The notes under the pieces: model-generated
Told to the model about the DNA's origin: nothing
What the model saw: the letters and a program-made list of their open reading frames with translations, nothing else
Database searches by the model: none
Position numbers and translations under genes: made by a program
From: an uncultured Bacteroidia bacterium
GTDB lineage: Bacteria > Bacteroidota > Bacteroidia > Bacteroidales > F082
Length of the DNA: 64,000 nucleotides
NCBI GenBank assembly: GCA_902774295.1
Contig: CACYHP010000005.1
Coordinates: 62,001-126,000, forward strand
Direction of reading: 5' to 3'
In this document: one piece after another, positions 52,529-60,737 of the stretch
Position numbering within the stretch: position 1 is the first letter of the stretch
Layout: the number at the start of each line of letters is the position of its first letter

Positions 52529-54106
52529 GTGAAAAAGCTCCACCTCATATTGTTAATTCTGATTTCAGTGATGATTTTTGCCCGTTGCACAAGTCATAGA
52601 AAACCGTTAGACGCTGAAAAACAATACAAAATATCTCCTGAGCTCCTTCACATCGACAGCCTCATGTGGCTGCAACCTGACAGCGCCACCAAGGAATTGT
52701 CGAGATTTTGGGCGAACTACAACATTGACAGCACCGATACATTTAATAAACATTATTTCAATTTACTCGTTTCGGAAATACGCTATAAGAACGGAATCCC
52801 ACAAAACAGAGAGCGTCTGTTAAAGGCGGTCAATTATTTCGACACTACCGATTCTTGGCTTTCGGCTCGCGCCCATTACATGAACGGTGTGGGGTTTAAA
52901 GCAGAAGACAGTGTTGTAGAGGCTTTGTATGAATATCTGCACGTTTTGGATATCGTGGACGAGCATATTCCAACACCGCCACATCCCCGTTTCATGATGC
53001 TGATTCATTACCGTTTGGGTGACTTGTTTTCTGACCAGTATATGCAGGAACCAGCTATCGTTTGTTATGAAAATGCATTAAGATACAATGATTATGGCGA
53101 AACCAACCCATTGACTCGTTCTTATTTGCTTCAGGATATTGGTTTTCAATACGACAAACTGCAAAAGTATGACACCGCCCGATATTATTATAATGAAGCC
53201 CTACGTTTTTTGCCTGACACGACAGATGTGTTATACCCCAAAGTACTATTTTATCTTGCGATGCTTGACTGCACATCAGGCTCTGACTTTGAACACGGAA
53301 TAGTTGAATTGAAACGACTGGCTTCGCAATGTTCGGAGTCGAATCGCGATTGGCGATATGTCAACATTGGGTTGATTTATCAGGAAGCCGGACCTGTCGA
53401 TTCTGCTTTGGTGTATTTTCAAAAAGCATTTGACACTGGCATTAATGATGCTATGAAATCCTTTGTGGCTGAGTTTATTTATGAGATTTATGAGAATCAA
53501 GGCGACACGCTCAAAATGACTGAATTTGCCAAATATCTCATCGAAAAACCCTCAAACGAACGTGTCAGCATGGCTCGCGTCTCAACGCTAAATTCTATGT
53601 TTCAGGATTATCAGACTCGTCATCAGGAAAGACTGCAACATCAAAACAGGAAAATGGCAATTATCTATGTTTCAATAGCTTTTGTAATAGTTTTATTGAT
53701 GGTTTTTGTAATTGTAAAATTGAGAAACAAGAAGAAAGCCATTGAAAATCAAAAGCTTCAAGAGGAAAAAGAACGTTTGCTAAAAGGTTTTGAAGACAGC
53801 AAACATCAGCAGTTTGAAACTTTGCAGAAACGGGTGAAATCAATCTTCAAAGAAAAGAGTAATAATTCATTACCATTGATTATCAATGAGTTTAAGTTAG
53901 TTTATATAGATTTTCTGAATAAGATCTATTTAGCTTATCCGAATCTTTCCGAAACCGAAAAGAATATCTTGATTTTGACTTTGTTAAACTTCCGCATCAA
54001 AGAAGAAGCCATAATCCTGAATTTGAGCGAAAACACAGTGATGAAATACCGCTCCAACCTCAAAAAGAAAGTCGATTTCGACCTGATTTCATCCCAAATT
54101 AGATAA
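52529..54106 (+). CDS. Membrane-anchored TPR protein with C-terminal HTH-like domain
   Basis: A 525-residue protein, start GTG (the overlapping ATG at 52527 is followed by TGA). Lipobox-like ISVMIFARCTSH is followed by TPR-type repeats to about residue 350 (ARYYYNEALRFLP, PVDSALVYFQKAFDTG), one membrane helix (IIYVSIAFVIVLLMVFVIVKL, about 375-395), a coiled coil and a C-terminal domain YLAYPNLSETEKNILILTLL with an HTH-like SENTVMKYRSNLKKK. Same architecture as the protein at 13970. Here it lies upstream of the esterase-like and secreted family genes. Presumed transcriptional regulator. Confidence 0.75.
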   Translation: MKKLHLILLILISVMIFARCTSHRKPLDAEKQYKISPELLHIDSLMWLQPDSATKELSRFWANYNIDSTDTFNKHYFNLLVSEIRYKNGIPQNRERLLKAVNYFDTTDSWLSARAHYMNGVGFKAEDSVVEALYEYLHVLDIVDEHIPTPPHPRFMMLIHYRLGDLFSDQYMQEPAIVCYENALRYNDYGETNPLTRSYLLQDIGFQYDKLQKYDTARYYYNEALRFLPDTTDVLYPKVLFYLAMLDCTSGSDFEHGIVELKRLASQCSESNRDWRYVNIGLIYQEAGPVDSALVYFQKAFDTGINDAMKSFVAEFIYEIYENQGDTLKMTEFAKYLIEKPSNERVSMARVSTLNSMFQDYQTRHQERLQHQNRKMAIIYVSIAFVIVLLMVFVIVKLRNKKKAIENQKLQEEKERLLKGFEDSKHQQFETLQKRVKSIFKEKSNNSLPLIINEFKLVYIDFLNKIYLAYPNLSETEKNILILTLLNFRIKEEAIILNLSENTVMKYRSNLKKKVDFDLISSQIR

Positions 54107-54222
54107 AAAATCTGTATATCTTATTTTGTTAAAATATTGATTATCATTAAGTTGATCTGATTTGCCGCCAACAAAAATCTGTATTTCATCTTGCCTCTTG
54201 TTTTTCTGGCAATTTTTTGTTA

Positions 54223-54230
54223 TAATTTTG
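54223..54230 (+). promoter_or_regulatory. -7 promoter element of erythromycin-esterase-like gene
   Basis: TAATTTTG 20 nt before the ATG at 54251. Confidence 0.55.
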
Positions 54231-54250
54231 AAGTGGTAAAACACTATCCC

Positions 54251-55519
54251 ATGAAAACAAGATTATCAATCCTATTCGTCTTATTGGCCTTATTAGCCCT
54301 ATCATCGTGTTGCGACAAAACCCCCATCGAATCTCGCCTTGCTGACAAATTCACCGCCTACAATAAGCCATCTGAAAGCTTTGAATCATTGGCAAATCTT
54401 ACTAAAGACAAACAAATCATCATCCTCGGTGAATGCGGTCATGGCGACGGCCGTACTTTTGAAATAAAATCGGAAATTGTCAGATATTTGGATTCTATTG
54501 GCGATTACACCTTAATTCTTGAAGGAATGAATCCCTTTGACGGCGCAATTCTGAATGAAGAACTGCCAGTGCTGATAATTAACACTTCGTGGCTGAATGT
54601 TGGTAGTTCATGGAATCCTTTGTGGAGTCACACGGAAGAAGCATCTAAACTGGTTGATGCGATGAACAAACACCAAATCGATTTTTACGGCATGGATGTC
54701 AATCCATCATACTGCAATTATTTCCAGATAGCATATCTGAAAAATCTGTTTTATTCAGATTCGACAATGAAACAGAATCTTTTTGATTATAACTGGAACA
54801 AATTGCTTGATATTGATAGGGAAATGCCTCAATACAACGATCCTGTCATTCAAGATATTGATTATCAATATTATGACAGTTCGTTGCTGGCAATGAAAGA
54901 TAAGCTGAACAATGAAAATGTCTCATTCAACAAAGATGCCGTTTTGCTATTGATTGACAATATGTTGTCGTTCTCAAATCTGGCAAAATGCGGATTTTCT
55001 AACACCTGCGATTCATGTATCAACTGTGGCAATACGATTCGCGACCGACAAATGGCAGACAATGTTGCGTGGTATCTAAATCATCATCCAGAAAAGAAAG
55101 TGATAATCTGGGCAGCTAATTTCCATGGGGCGAAGGCTATTTCACAGATAAAATACGGCAAGGAACCGAATCCCGACTTGTATGACAGATACACTTTGTT
55201 GGGCGAGCATCTTGCAAATATGTTCCCGAATCAGATTTATTCCGTCGCCTTCACATCCGGTGGCGGTGAAGTGGGGTATTTTTATCAAGACGAAAGCTAT
55301 CCTATTCAGCCTGATTCAACCTCGGTGGAATTTGCCCTGCGGCAACGTGGCATCAACTATGGCTTTCTTGATTTTGGCAGTCATCACGAGTTTGAAGATG
55401 TGCCGTTCCACAGCATTCTTCTCGGCTATCACAATAAAATCGGCAAATGGGCGAAGTCGTTCGATGCGATATTTTACATCAGAGAGCAACATCGGGCGAC
55501 ACAAGTAATTGAACAATGA
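54251..55519 (+). CDS. Erythromycin esterase-like lipoprotein
   Basis: A 422-residue lipoprotein (LALLALSSCCDKTP). The mature part follows the erythromycin esterase / EreA-ChaN-like fold: IIILGECGHGDGRTFEIKSEI carries the metal- or catalysis-linked Glu and His, ILEGMNPFD and FYGMDVNPS follow, and DRQMADNVAWYLNHHPEKKV with IIWAANFHGAKA contains the second conserved His. A CDSCINC insert is unusual. Macrolide cleavage is not implied; most genomic relatives are uncharacterised hydrolases. ATG 54251 gives the signal peptide. Its stop overlaps the start of the next gene (ATGA), so the two are coupled. Confidence 0.75.
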   Translation: MKTRLSILFVLLALLALSSCCDKTPIESRLADKFTAYNKPSESFESLANLTKDKQIIILGECGHGDGRTFEIKSEIVRYLDSIGDYTLILEGMNPFDGAILNEELPVLIINTSWLNVGSSWNPLWSHTEEASKLVDAMNKHQIDFYGMDVNPSYCNYFQIAYLKNLFYSDSTMKQNLFDYNWNKLLDIDREMPQYNDPVIQDIDYQYYDSSLLAMKDKLNNENVSFNKDAVLLLIDNMLSFSNLAKCGFSNTCDSCINCGNTIRDRQMADNVAWYLNHHPEKKVIIWAANFHGAKAISQIKYGKEPNPDLYDRYTLLGEHLANMFPNQIYSVAFTSGGGEVGYFYQDESYPIQPDSTSVEFALRQRGINYGFLDFGSHHEFEDVPFHSILLGYHNKIGKWAKSFDAIFYIREQHRATQVIEQ

Positions 55520-56568
55520 AAAATTCAATTATAACTCTCATTTTTTCCCTGCTGTGCGGCATAACAATGTCCGCGCAGCAGGATACATGTGCAAAAGCTA
55601 TAACGCTCGACGCTGTTTATGTCACCGCCGAAAAAGTAACCTATTTCCGTAGCAAACCAAATTTCGTGATGCTCGATTTCGAGGTTAATGACAACAAATT
55701 CTTCATCCTGCAAAAGAAATTTGGCATAAACACTGATTATCGCGTTCTAATTACCGATTTGTTTTATGAGCCAATTGACACTATATTTTTACCGAAACAT
55801 ATTGAGCCAGAGCATATTATCCTCGATTGCATGAATCACTGCCAGATAATGGGCCAGGACTCGGTTTATCAGATCGTTGAAATTGAAAATGATTTTATTA
55901 TCGACTTTCCAAATGAAAAACAATATTACAAAACAGTCATGGACAATGTCCTTTTCATTACCGATAAATATTTGTATCTCAATGAATTAAAACTTGATGG
56001 ATATGTTTCGAGATTTTACAGAATCAATTTGTCAACCAAGAAAAAGGAGGATTTGTTTTTTAGTGACGACTCAAAATCGTTTCGTGAAGTTCAGCGAGAA
56101 CTTAAGTGGCATGAAGCACATATGCATGTTGTTGATAATATTTGTCACAGCCCGTCTGTCGAGGATTGGGAAGTTTTTATAAAAAATGCGTGGTATCACA
56201 CAAAAAACTGTTATCTTGCGAAAGTGGCTGATACTCTTTACTATTTCGATCATCTTAACTGCAGAATTGAGGCTTATGATGAGACTATGAATCTGCTTAA
56301 TAGTTGCGAAATATCTTATCCTGAAAGACAAAACTATTGGCGTCACACCATCTATCAAGATCGCGCCTGGGGCACTTTCTACACCATCTTCGGCACCACT
56401 TTGAACGAAATCGACATCAAAATCGGCAAAACAATCCCCAGAATCAACGCTAATAACTATCTAAGCCAAAAGATGATCATCTATAAAGGAAATCTTTATT
56501 CTCTGAAAAAGCGCAGAGATTCTGGCAATACCGAAATATCATTTATTGAAAAAACAAAACTTTATTAA
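55516..56568 (+). CDS. Secreted propeller-like family protein, member 2
   Basis: A 350-residue exported protein (signal peptide ends TMSAQ). It belongs to the family of 50977, 56585 and 57982. It starts at ITLDAVYVTAEKVTYFRSKP, keeps the FEVN core and the closing motif MIIYKGNLYSLKK, and lacks the N-terminal carboxypeptidase-regulatory-like domain. Repeating strand pairs with D-T-x-Y/F turns suggest a beta-propeller, but this is inference from pattern only. It is the most diverged member. Translational coupling to the esterase-like lipoprotein suggests joint function at the envelope. Confidence 0.7.
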   Translation: MKNSIITLIFSLLCGITMSAQQDTCAKAITLDAVYVTAEKVTYFRSKPNFVMLDFEVNDNKFFILQKKFGINTDYRVLITDLFYEPIDTIFLPKHIEPEHIILDCMNHCQIMGQDSVYQIVEIENDFIIDFPNEKQYYKTVMDNVLFITDKYLYLNELKLDGYVSRFYRINLSTKKKEDLFFSDDSKSFREVQRELKWHEAHMHVVDNICHSPSVEDWEVFIKNAWYHTKNCYLAKVADTLYYFDHLNCRIEAYDETMNLLNSCEISYPERQNYWRHTIYQDRAWGTFYTIFGTTLNEIDIKIGKTIPRINANNYLSQKMIIYKGNLYSLKKRRDSGNTEISFIEKTKLY

Positions 56569-56584
56569 TATGGAGAAGGTAATT

Positions 56585-57637
56585 ATGAAAGTCATCCTAT
56601 TTGTCACATTAGCCCTATTTGTCCTATCACCAATTTCTGCGTCATCTCAGGAAAATATCGCCTTCAGTCGCTCCCTTCCCGAAGCCACAATCACCGCCAA
56701 AAACATCCCTCACATTGCCTATAATAATAAGGTTGTCAGCATTGCCGATTTCGAAATCAACGACATGGGAATTTACATCCTCGCACATCGCATCAGGAAC
56801 TACTCTCTGCTGCATCTCTCGTTTGATTTTGACACCATAGCTGAAATAAATCTGCCTAGAAAATTCGATAAGCTTTATAAAGATGTTTACAATCAGATTC
56901 ATGTGGTCAGCCAAGACTCTGTTTACTGGGTCGGCACCATGAAACGAGGCGACGAAATCGCTGGCATTGCATTGATGATGGGCATCCGGAAAGACCAGTT
57001 CGACTACATTCACAAACACGTTTCAGCCGCCACCGATAAGGTGATAATCACACATTTATATGCCAACGGAAACCAGGAACTCTATTATTTCGATATCGGA
57101 GGTTGCGACGGAAAAGTTGATACAACTCTTCTCGAGCACATTCGTTGGGAAGAGGGATGTGACTTGATGTTCAACATCCGCATGTTCGGTCCAATGGGAC
57201 TGAAAGGGGAGGCGCAGTCGCTTTTCTTGAAGCCCATTTACGATCCTGTTTTCAATATGAACAACGAGATTTTCGTGTTCAATTTCGAAGACAATATCAT
57301 CAATCTTTACGACAACTGCGCTCGAAAAATCAACTCATTTCCGCTCACATTCCACAAACGCAAAAGTTGGGGCAATAAAATCCGTTTGGTCGACGGCTGG
57401 AACAAAAAAGTGCTTATGGACGCCCAAAACAATGCATTCTACGCTGTTTTTTTAAGCGATGGCATTACTACTCTAAAGAAAATCGACATCGCTACAGGAA
57501 CAGCTGAAACCACTGCTGTTTTCGGAGGGTTCCCATTTATCGACGACAAACTCAAAATATATGATGGCAAAGCATATTTCCTTTACGCCAATGATGTCTC
57601 AAGAAACAAAAGACTATACGAAGTTGTGATAGAATAG
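56585..57637 (+). CDS. Secreted propeller-like family protein, member 3
   Basis: A 350-residue exported protein (signal peptide MKVILFVTLALFVLSPISAS). The family core is clear: IPHIAYNNKVVSIADFEIND, GIYILAHRIRNYSLLHLSF, YKDVYNQIHVVSQDSVYWVG and the closing LKIYDGKAYFLYAND. It lacks the N-terminal regulatory-like domain of 57982. ATG 56585 is favoured because ggagaagg lies just before it and the signal peptide then starts with MK like its relatives; 56570 is an in-frame alternative. No function is known. Confidence 0.72.
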   Translation: MKVILFVTLALFVLSPISASSQENIAFSRSLPEATITAKNIPHIAYNNKVVSIADFEINDMGIYILAHRIRNYSLLHLSFDFDTIAEINLPRKFDKLYKDVYNQIHVVSQDSVYWVGTMKRGDEIAGIALMMGIRKDQFDYIHKHVSAATDKVIITHLYANGNQELYYFDIGGCDGKVDTTLLEHIRWEEGCDLMFNIRMFGPMGLKGEAQSLFLKPIYDPVFNMNNEIFVFNFEDNIINLYDNCARKINSFPLTFHKRKSWGNKIRLVDGWNKKVLMDAQNNAFYAVFLSDGITTLKKIDIATGTAETTAVFGGFPFIDDKLKIYDGKAYFLYANDVSRNKRLYEVVIE

Positions 57638-57749
57638 CTTTAATTTTGAAAAATTAACAACCTATAACATAACTCTCATTTTTTATTTCCCCAATTTTCC
57701 CATAATCCCCCAATTCCTCCAGTGGGGAAATCATTATTAAAACCGCGGC

Positions 57750-57880
57750 TTGATGGTATCTGCTCAAAACAATGTTTCGTCTTTTGGTTCCTGCATCAAC
57801 ACCGTGTTCCCGTTCCAATTGTGAGTGTGTAGGCGGGAAAGATAATCTAAAAATATATAATGGGAAGGCATATTCTGAAA
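57750..57880 (+). pseudogene. Remnant of a fifth secreted family member
   Basis: GTATCTGCTCAAAACAATGT encodes VSAQNNV, matching the signal-peptide end of the relative at 57982 (SASAQNNV). At 57838-57873 the frame reads KDNLKIYNGKAY, the family's closing motif (LRIYNGKAYFL, LKIYDGKAYFL). The roughly 1 kb that should lie between is gone. Confidence 0.6.
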
Positions 57881-57915
57881 GCCACACCAAACATTTTAGG
57901 AATTTTATTATTCAT

Positions 57916-57962
57916 TTTAGGGTTTTAGGTATTGACATAAAACTATTATTGTTATAATTTTG
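57916..57962 (+). promoter_or_regulatory. Promoter region of secreted family member 4
   Basis: TTTAGGGTTTTAGG, ATTGACA and -7 TAATTTTG (57955-57962), then an ACTTAATC leader before the ATG. Same string as at 50910-50956. Confidence 0.6.
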
Positions 57963-57981
57963 CCAAATCAAACTTAATCTC

Positions 57982-59253
57982 ATGAAAAGACTTATACTTT
58001 TTTTGGTTTATTTAGTCATATTAATCCTATCGCATTATAGCGCTTCCGCGCAAAACAATGTAATTAAAGGCCTTGTGATTGATGAGCGCAACAAACCTGT
58101 TCGCGATGTGGGCATTTACTCTATCGACTCGACTTTTTTAACCCTCACCAATGGCGACGGACAGTTTACGCTGACCAAATCGCACCCCGGCGATACTATA
58201 TATACCCGCCATCTTTCGTTTACGAGTGCCACTTATATCATTGATTCTCTTGATCTTAATAAGAGAATTGTCTTGAAAGTGAAATTCGACGAGAAGTCAT
58301 TGCCCGAGGTGGAGATTTACGGTAGCGCGCCTCATGTCGCTTATAATAATAAGGTGGTCAGCGTGATGGATTTCGAAATCAACGAGAAGGGTATCTATCT
58401 CCTTGCGCGCCGCCGCCGTAACAACTCTTTGCTGCATCTTAACTTCGCCTGCGACACCCTCACAGAGCTGAAAGTCAGTCCGGATTATTACAATATCTAC
58501 AAAGACGTTTATGGCGAGATGCAACTCGTTTCGGATGAGGATGTATGGCAGATTGGGCATAAAACCGTGAGAGACTACGTCTTCGAAATGGAACTGATGT
58601 ATCGCACTCCGACCAGCCGTTTTGTCAGTCTTTTCAAGAATATAGCGTGCGCCACCGACAGCCTGATCATAGGCGGACGATATGTCTTCTTCGGACAAGA
58701 GATTTATTATTATTACTTCAATATCGGCGGCGACCAGCAAGCTCACGAGCTGCATCACTGCGTCAACGAAGAGAACCGTGATCTGATGATAAACCTGCTC
58801 AACCCTCGATTTGGCACGTTTTACCGCTCGGCCGGATTTTTGGATCCTAAACCTACTTACGACCCGGTTTTTGCCTACGACAATAAGGTTTATCTTTTCT
58901 CTTTTGATGATGATAAGACATTCGTATACAATAACTTAGGAGATATTGTCGCAGAATATCCTCTCACCTTCCACAAATATCGTCATTGGCGTGGCGACAT
59001 GCGCGTCATCAAGAAATGGGACAAGAAAGTGATTATGGATTGGGCAACCGGCAAATTCTACACCACCTTCACCGACGGTGGCGTGACAACCATCAAACGC
59101 ATCAATCTTGAAACCGGTACCGCCGAAAATGTATACACAATCAGCGGCTTCGCTTTCGTCGAAAACCTCAGGATTTACAACGGGAAAGCGTATTTCTTGT
59201 ATAAAAATGACAATACAAGAAACAACAGACTGTTTGAGGTGGCGATAGAGTAG
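57982..59253 (+). CDS. Secreted CarboxypepD_reg/propeller-like family protein, member 4
   Basis: A 423-residue exported protein (signal peptide ends ASAQ). Residues about 25-95 form a carboxypeptidase-regulatory-like beta-sandwich (GLVIDERNKPVRDVGIY ... LTNGDGQFTLT). After SLPEVEIYGSAPHVAYNNKV the family core continues with VVSVMDFEINEKGIYLLARR, YKDVYGEMQLVSDEDVW and TFHKYRHWRGDMRVIKKWDK, and closes with LRIYNGKAYFLYKND. It is the only full-length intact member with the N-terminal domain. The conserved F(E)xDxxxYxFNF-like strand before the DNK-VYLFSFDDD block recurs in all members. Function unknown; TonB-receptor-like partners were not found nearby. Confidence 0.75.
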   Translation: MKRLILFLVYLVILILSHYSASAQNNVIKGLVIDERNKPVRDVGIYSIDSTFLTLTNGDGQFTLTKSHPGDTIYTRHLSFTSATYIIDSLDLNKRIVLKVKFDEKSLPEVEIYGSAPHVAYNNKVVSVMDFEINEKGIYLLARRRRNNSLLHLNFACDTLTELKVSPDYYNIYKDVYGEMQLVSDEDVWQIGHKTVRDYVFEMELMYRTPTSRFVSLFKNIACATDSLIIGGRYVFFGQEIYYYYFNIGGDQQAHELHHCVNEENRDLMINLLNPRFGTFYRSAGFLDPKPTYDPVFAYDNKVYLFSFDDDKTFVYNNLGDIVAEYPLTFHKYRHWRGDMRVIKKWDKKVIMDWATGKFYTTFTDGGVTTIKRINLETGTAENVYTISGFAFVENLRIYNGKAYFLYKNDNTRNNRLFEVAIE

Positions 59254-59259
59254 GGGGCG

Positions 59260-59781
59260 CTACTCATCCACGTTCCATTCCTGTACCGAAACGCAGACTC
59301 CTATATATTTTTCAGGATATTCTTTCACAAATTTTCTGTCTTGTAATTTGTGCGAAACGCTCAGGCGGAACCATTTGTCGTTGTATTTATATAGGCAGGC
59401 GAAATAGGCGTACGATTTATCTGTCGTCGGGGCTTCCAGTATTTCCTCTCCGATACGAGTGTCGCCTAATGATCCGGATTTGTAGACATGACCATCGGTG
59501 GCAGCATTTTTGGCTGCTTCATAAATCTGTTGCAGATATGCCGTTAACGTCTCAGGAGACACTACTTTCGTTGTGGTACCCGTATAGAAGATCACTTCGT
59601 CTTTCATAGGACGTTCTTCTGAACGCGTATTGGTCTTTTGTTCACTGATTTCAATAGCAAACGAAGGTACGAGCTTGTTGCTATCAAGTCCTGCAAATGC
59701 GAATTTGTCGCCTAAGTCGAGGTCGTTGCCGCCTAAAAACGACATAGCCCATAAAGCAATAAATGATAAGATTTTAAGCAT
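59260..59781 (-). CDS. Secreted protein of unknown function
   Basis: A 173-residue protein with a signal peptide (MLKILSFIALWAMSFLGG). The mature part is mixed and acidic, with VIFYTGTTTKVVSPETLTAY, then LQQIYEAAKNAATDGH and a C-terminal KWFRLSVSHKLQDRK. No family is recognised. The start at 59781 gives the signal peptide; the upstream in-frame TTG/ATG at 59817 would overlap the -7 element. It faces 57982 convergently with 6 nt between stops and closes the right edge of the accessory block. Confidence 0.65.
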   Translation of the reverse strand: MLKILSFIALWAMSFLGGNDLDLGDKFAFAGLDSNKLVPSFAIEISEQKTNTRSEERPMKDEVIFYTGTTTKVVSPETLTAYLQQIYEAAKNAATDGHVYKSGSLGDTRIGEEILEAPTTDKSYAYFACLYKYNDKWFRLSVSHKLQDRKFVKEYPEKYIGVCVSVQEWNVDE

Positions 59782-59814
59782 AATTCTAAGTTTTAAATTT
59801 TTCCTAATACTTTG

Positions 59815-59822
59815 CAAAAATA
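59815..59822 (-). promoter_or_regulatory. -7 promoter element of 59260-59781
   Basis: TATTTTTG on the minus strand (CAAAAATA as written), 33 nt before the start codon. Confidence 0.55.
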
Positions 59823-59919
59823 CATATTAAAACTAACAATTCAAAAAAAATTGTAAAAAGATATCACTTCGGTGTTGAAAATATTATCATAAACTGGGTA
59901 AACTAATGAAAAAGATTAT

Positions 59920-59927
59920 TATCTTTG
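59920..59927 (+). promoter_or_regulatory. -7 promoter element of tpiA
   Basis: TATCTTTG 36 nt before the tpiA start. Confidence 0.6.
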
Positions 59928-59963
59928 CAAATTACAAAAGGATAATAATTAAAACATCATATC

Positions 59964-60731
59964 ATGAAAAGAAATAAAATCGTTGCCGGCAATTGGAAAA
60001 TGAACCTCGATTTCGAGGAAGCCCAATGCCTTATTGAAGATCTTGAAAAACTTCTCGACGAGAAACAACCGTCATGCGAAGTGATAATATGCCCTCCGTT
60101 CCCATACCTCGAACTCGCTACCGACGAAGCTTCGGAGCATGAGCTGTTTGAAGTGGGTGCACAGAACTTATCTGCTTGGGACTCAGGAGCTTACACTGGC
60201 GAGGTGTCGGCTAAGATGCTCGACTCAATAGGCGTGAGCTGCTGCATAATCGGCCACAGCGAGCGCAGAAAATACTTCGGCGAAGACAACAAAACGCTTG
60301 CCGCGAAGGTCAACCAGGCTCTCAAATATGAAATCGTCCCGATTTTCTGCGTGGGCGAAGTCCTCGAAGAACGCGAAGCAAACAAACATTTCGACGTGAT
60401 TCGCAAACAAGTGGAGGAGGGGCTGTTCCATCTCGACATCGCTGATATTGAGAACGTTATCATCGCCTACGAACCAGTGTGGGCTATCGGAACGGGCAAG
60501 ACAGCGACTCCGGCACAGGCTCAGGAAGTGCACGCCTTCATCCGCAAACTCGTGCAAGAGAAATATGGCGACGACATCGCAAGCCAGATTCATATCCTCT
60601 ACGGTGGCAGCTGCAACGCAAAAAACGCCTCTGAACTCTTTGCCCAGCCTGACGTCGACGGCGGCCTCATCGGTGGTGCATCACTCAAGGCTGAAGATTT
60701 TGTGAGTATCTGCGAACAGGCTTCTAAGTAA
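59964..60731 (+). CDS. tpiA: Triosephosphate isomerase
   Basis: A 255-residue glycolytic enzyme that interconverts dihydroxyacetone phosphate and glyceraldehyde 3-phosphate. The catalytic residues are visible: Lys in AGNWKMN, His in CIIGHSERRKYFGE and Glu in AYEPVWAIGTGKTATPAQAQ (loop 6), with the phosphate-binding LYGGSCNAKNA and GLIGGASL. Length is normal. It is followed 6 nt later by prmA. Confidence 0.97.
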   Translation: MKRNKIVAGNWKMNLDFEEAQCLIEDLEKLLDEKQPSCEVIICPPFPYLELATDEASEHELFEVGAQNLSAWDSGAYTGEVSAKMLDSIGVSCCIIGHSERRKYFGEDNKTLAAKVNQALKYEIVPIFCVGEVLEEREANKHFDVIRKQVEEGLFHLDIADIENVIIAYEPVWAIGTGKTATPAQAQEVHAFIRKLVQEKYGDDIASQIHILYGGSCNAKNASELFAQPDVDGGLIGGASLKAEDFVSICEQASK

Positions 60732-60737
60732 TTGAAA

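Larger units (their letters stand above)
57638..57981. other. Gap with gene remnant and promoter
   Basis: 344 nt without an intact gene. The first 80 nt are C/T-rich. A remnant of a family gene lies at 57750-57880, followed by the shared promoter region of the gene at 57982. Confidence 0.6.

Noticed and set aside
54251..55519. Macrolide resistance gene
   Set aside because: The family resemblance is to erythromycin esterase-like hydrolases in general; a lipoprotein anchor and an extra Cys insert make a drug-resistance call unjustified.
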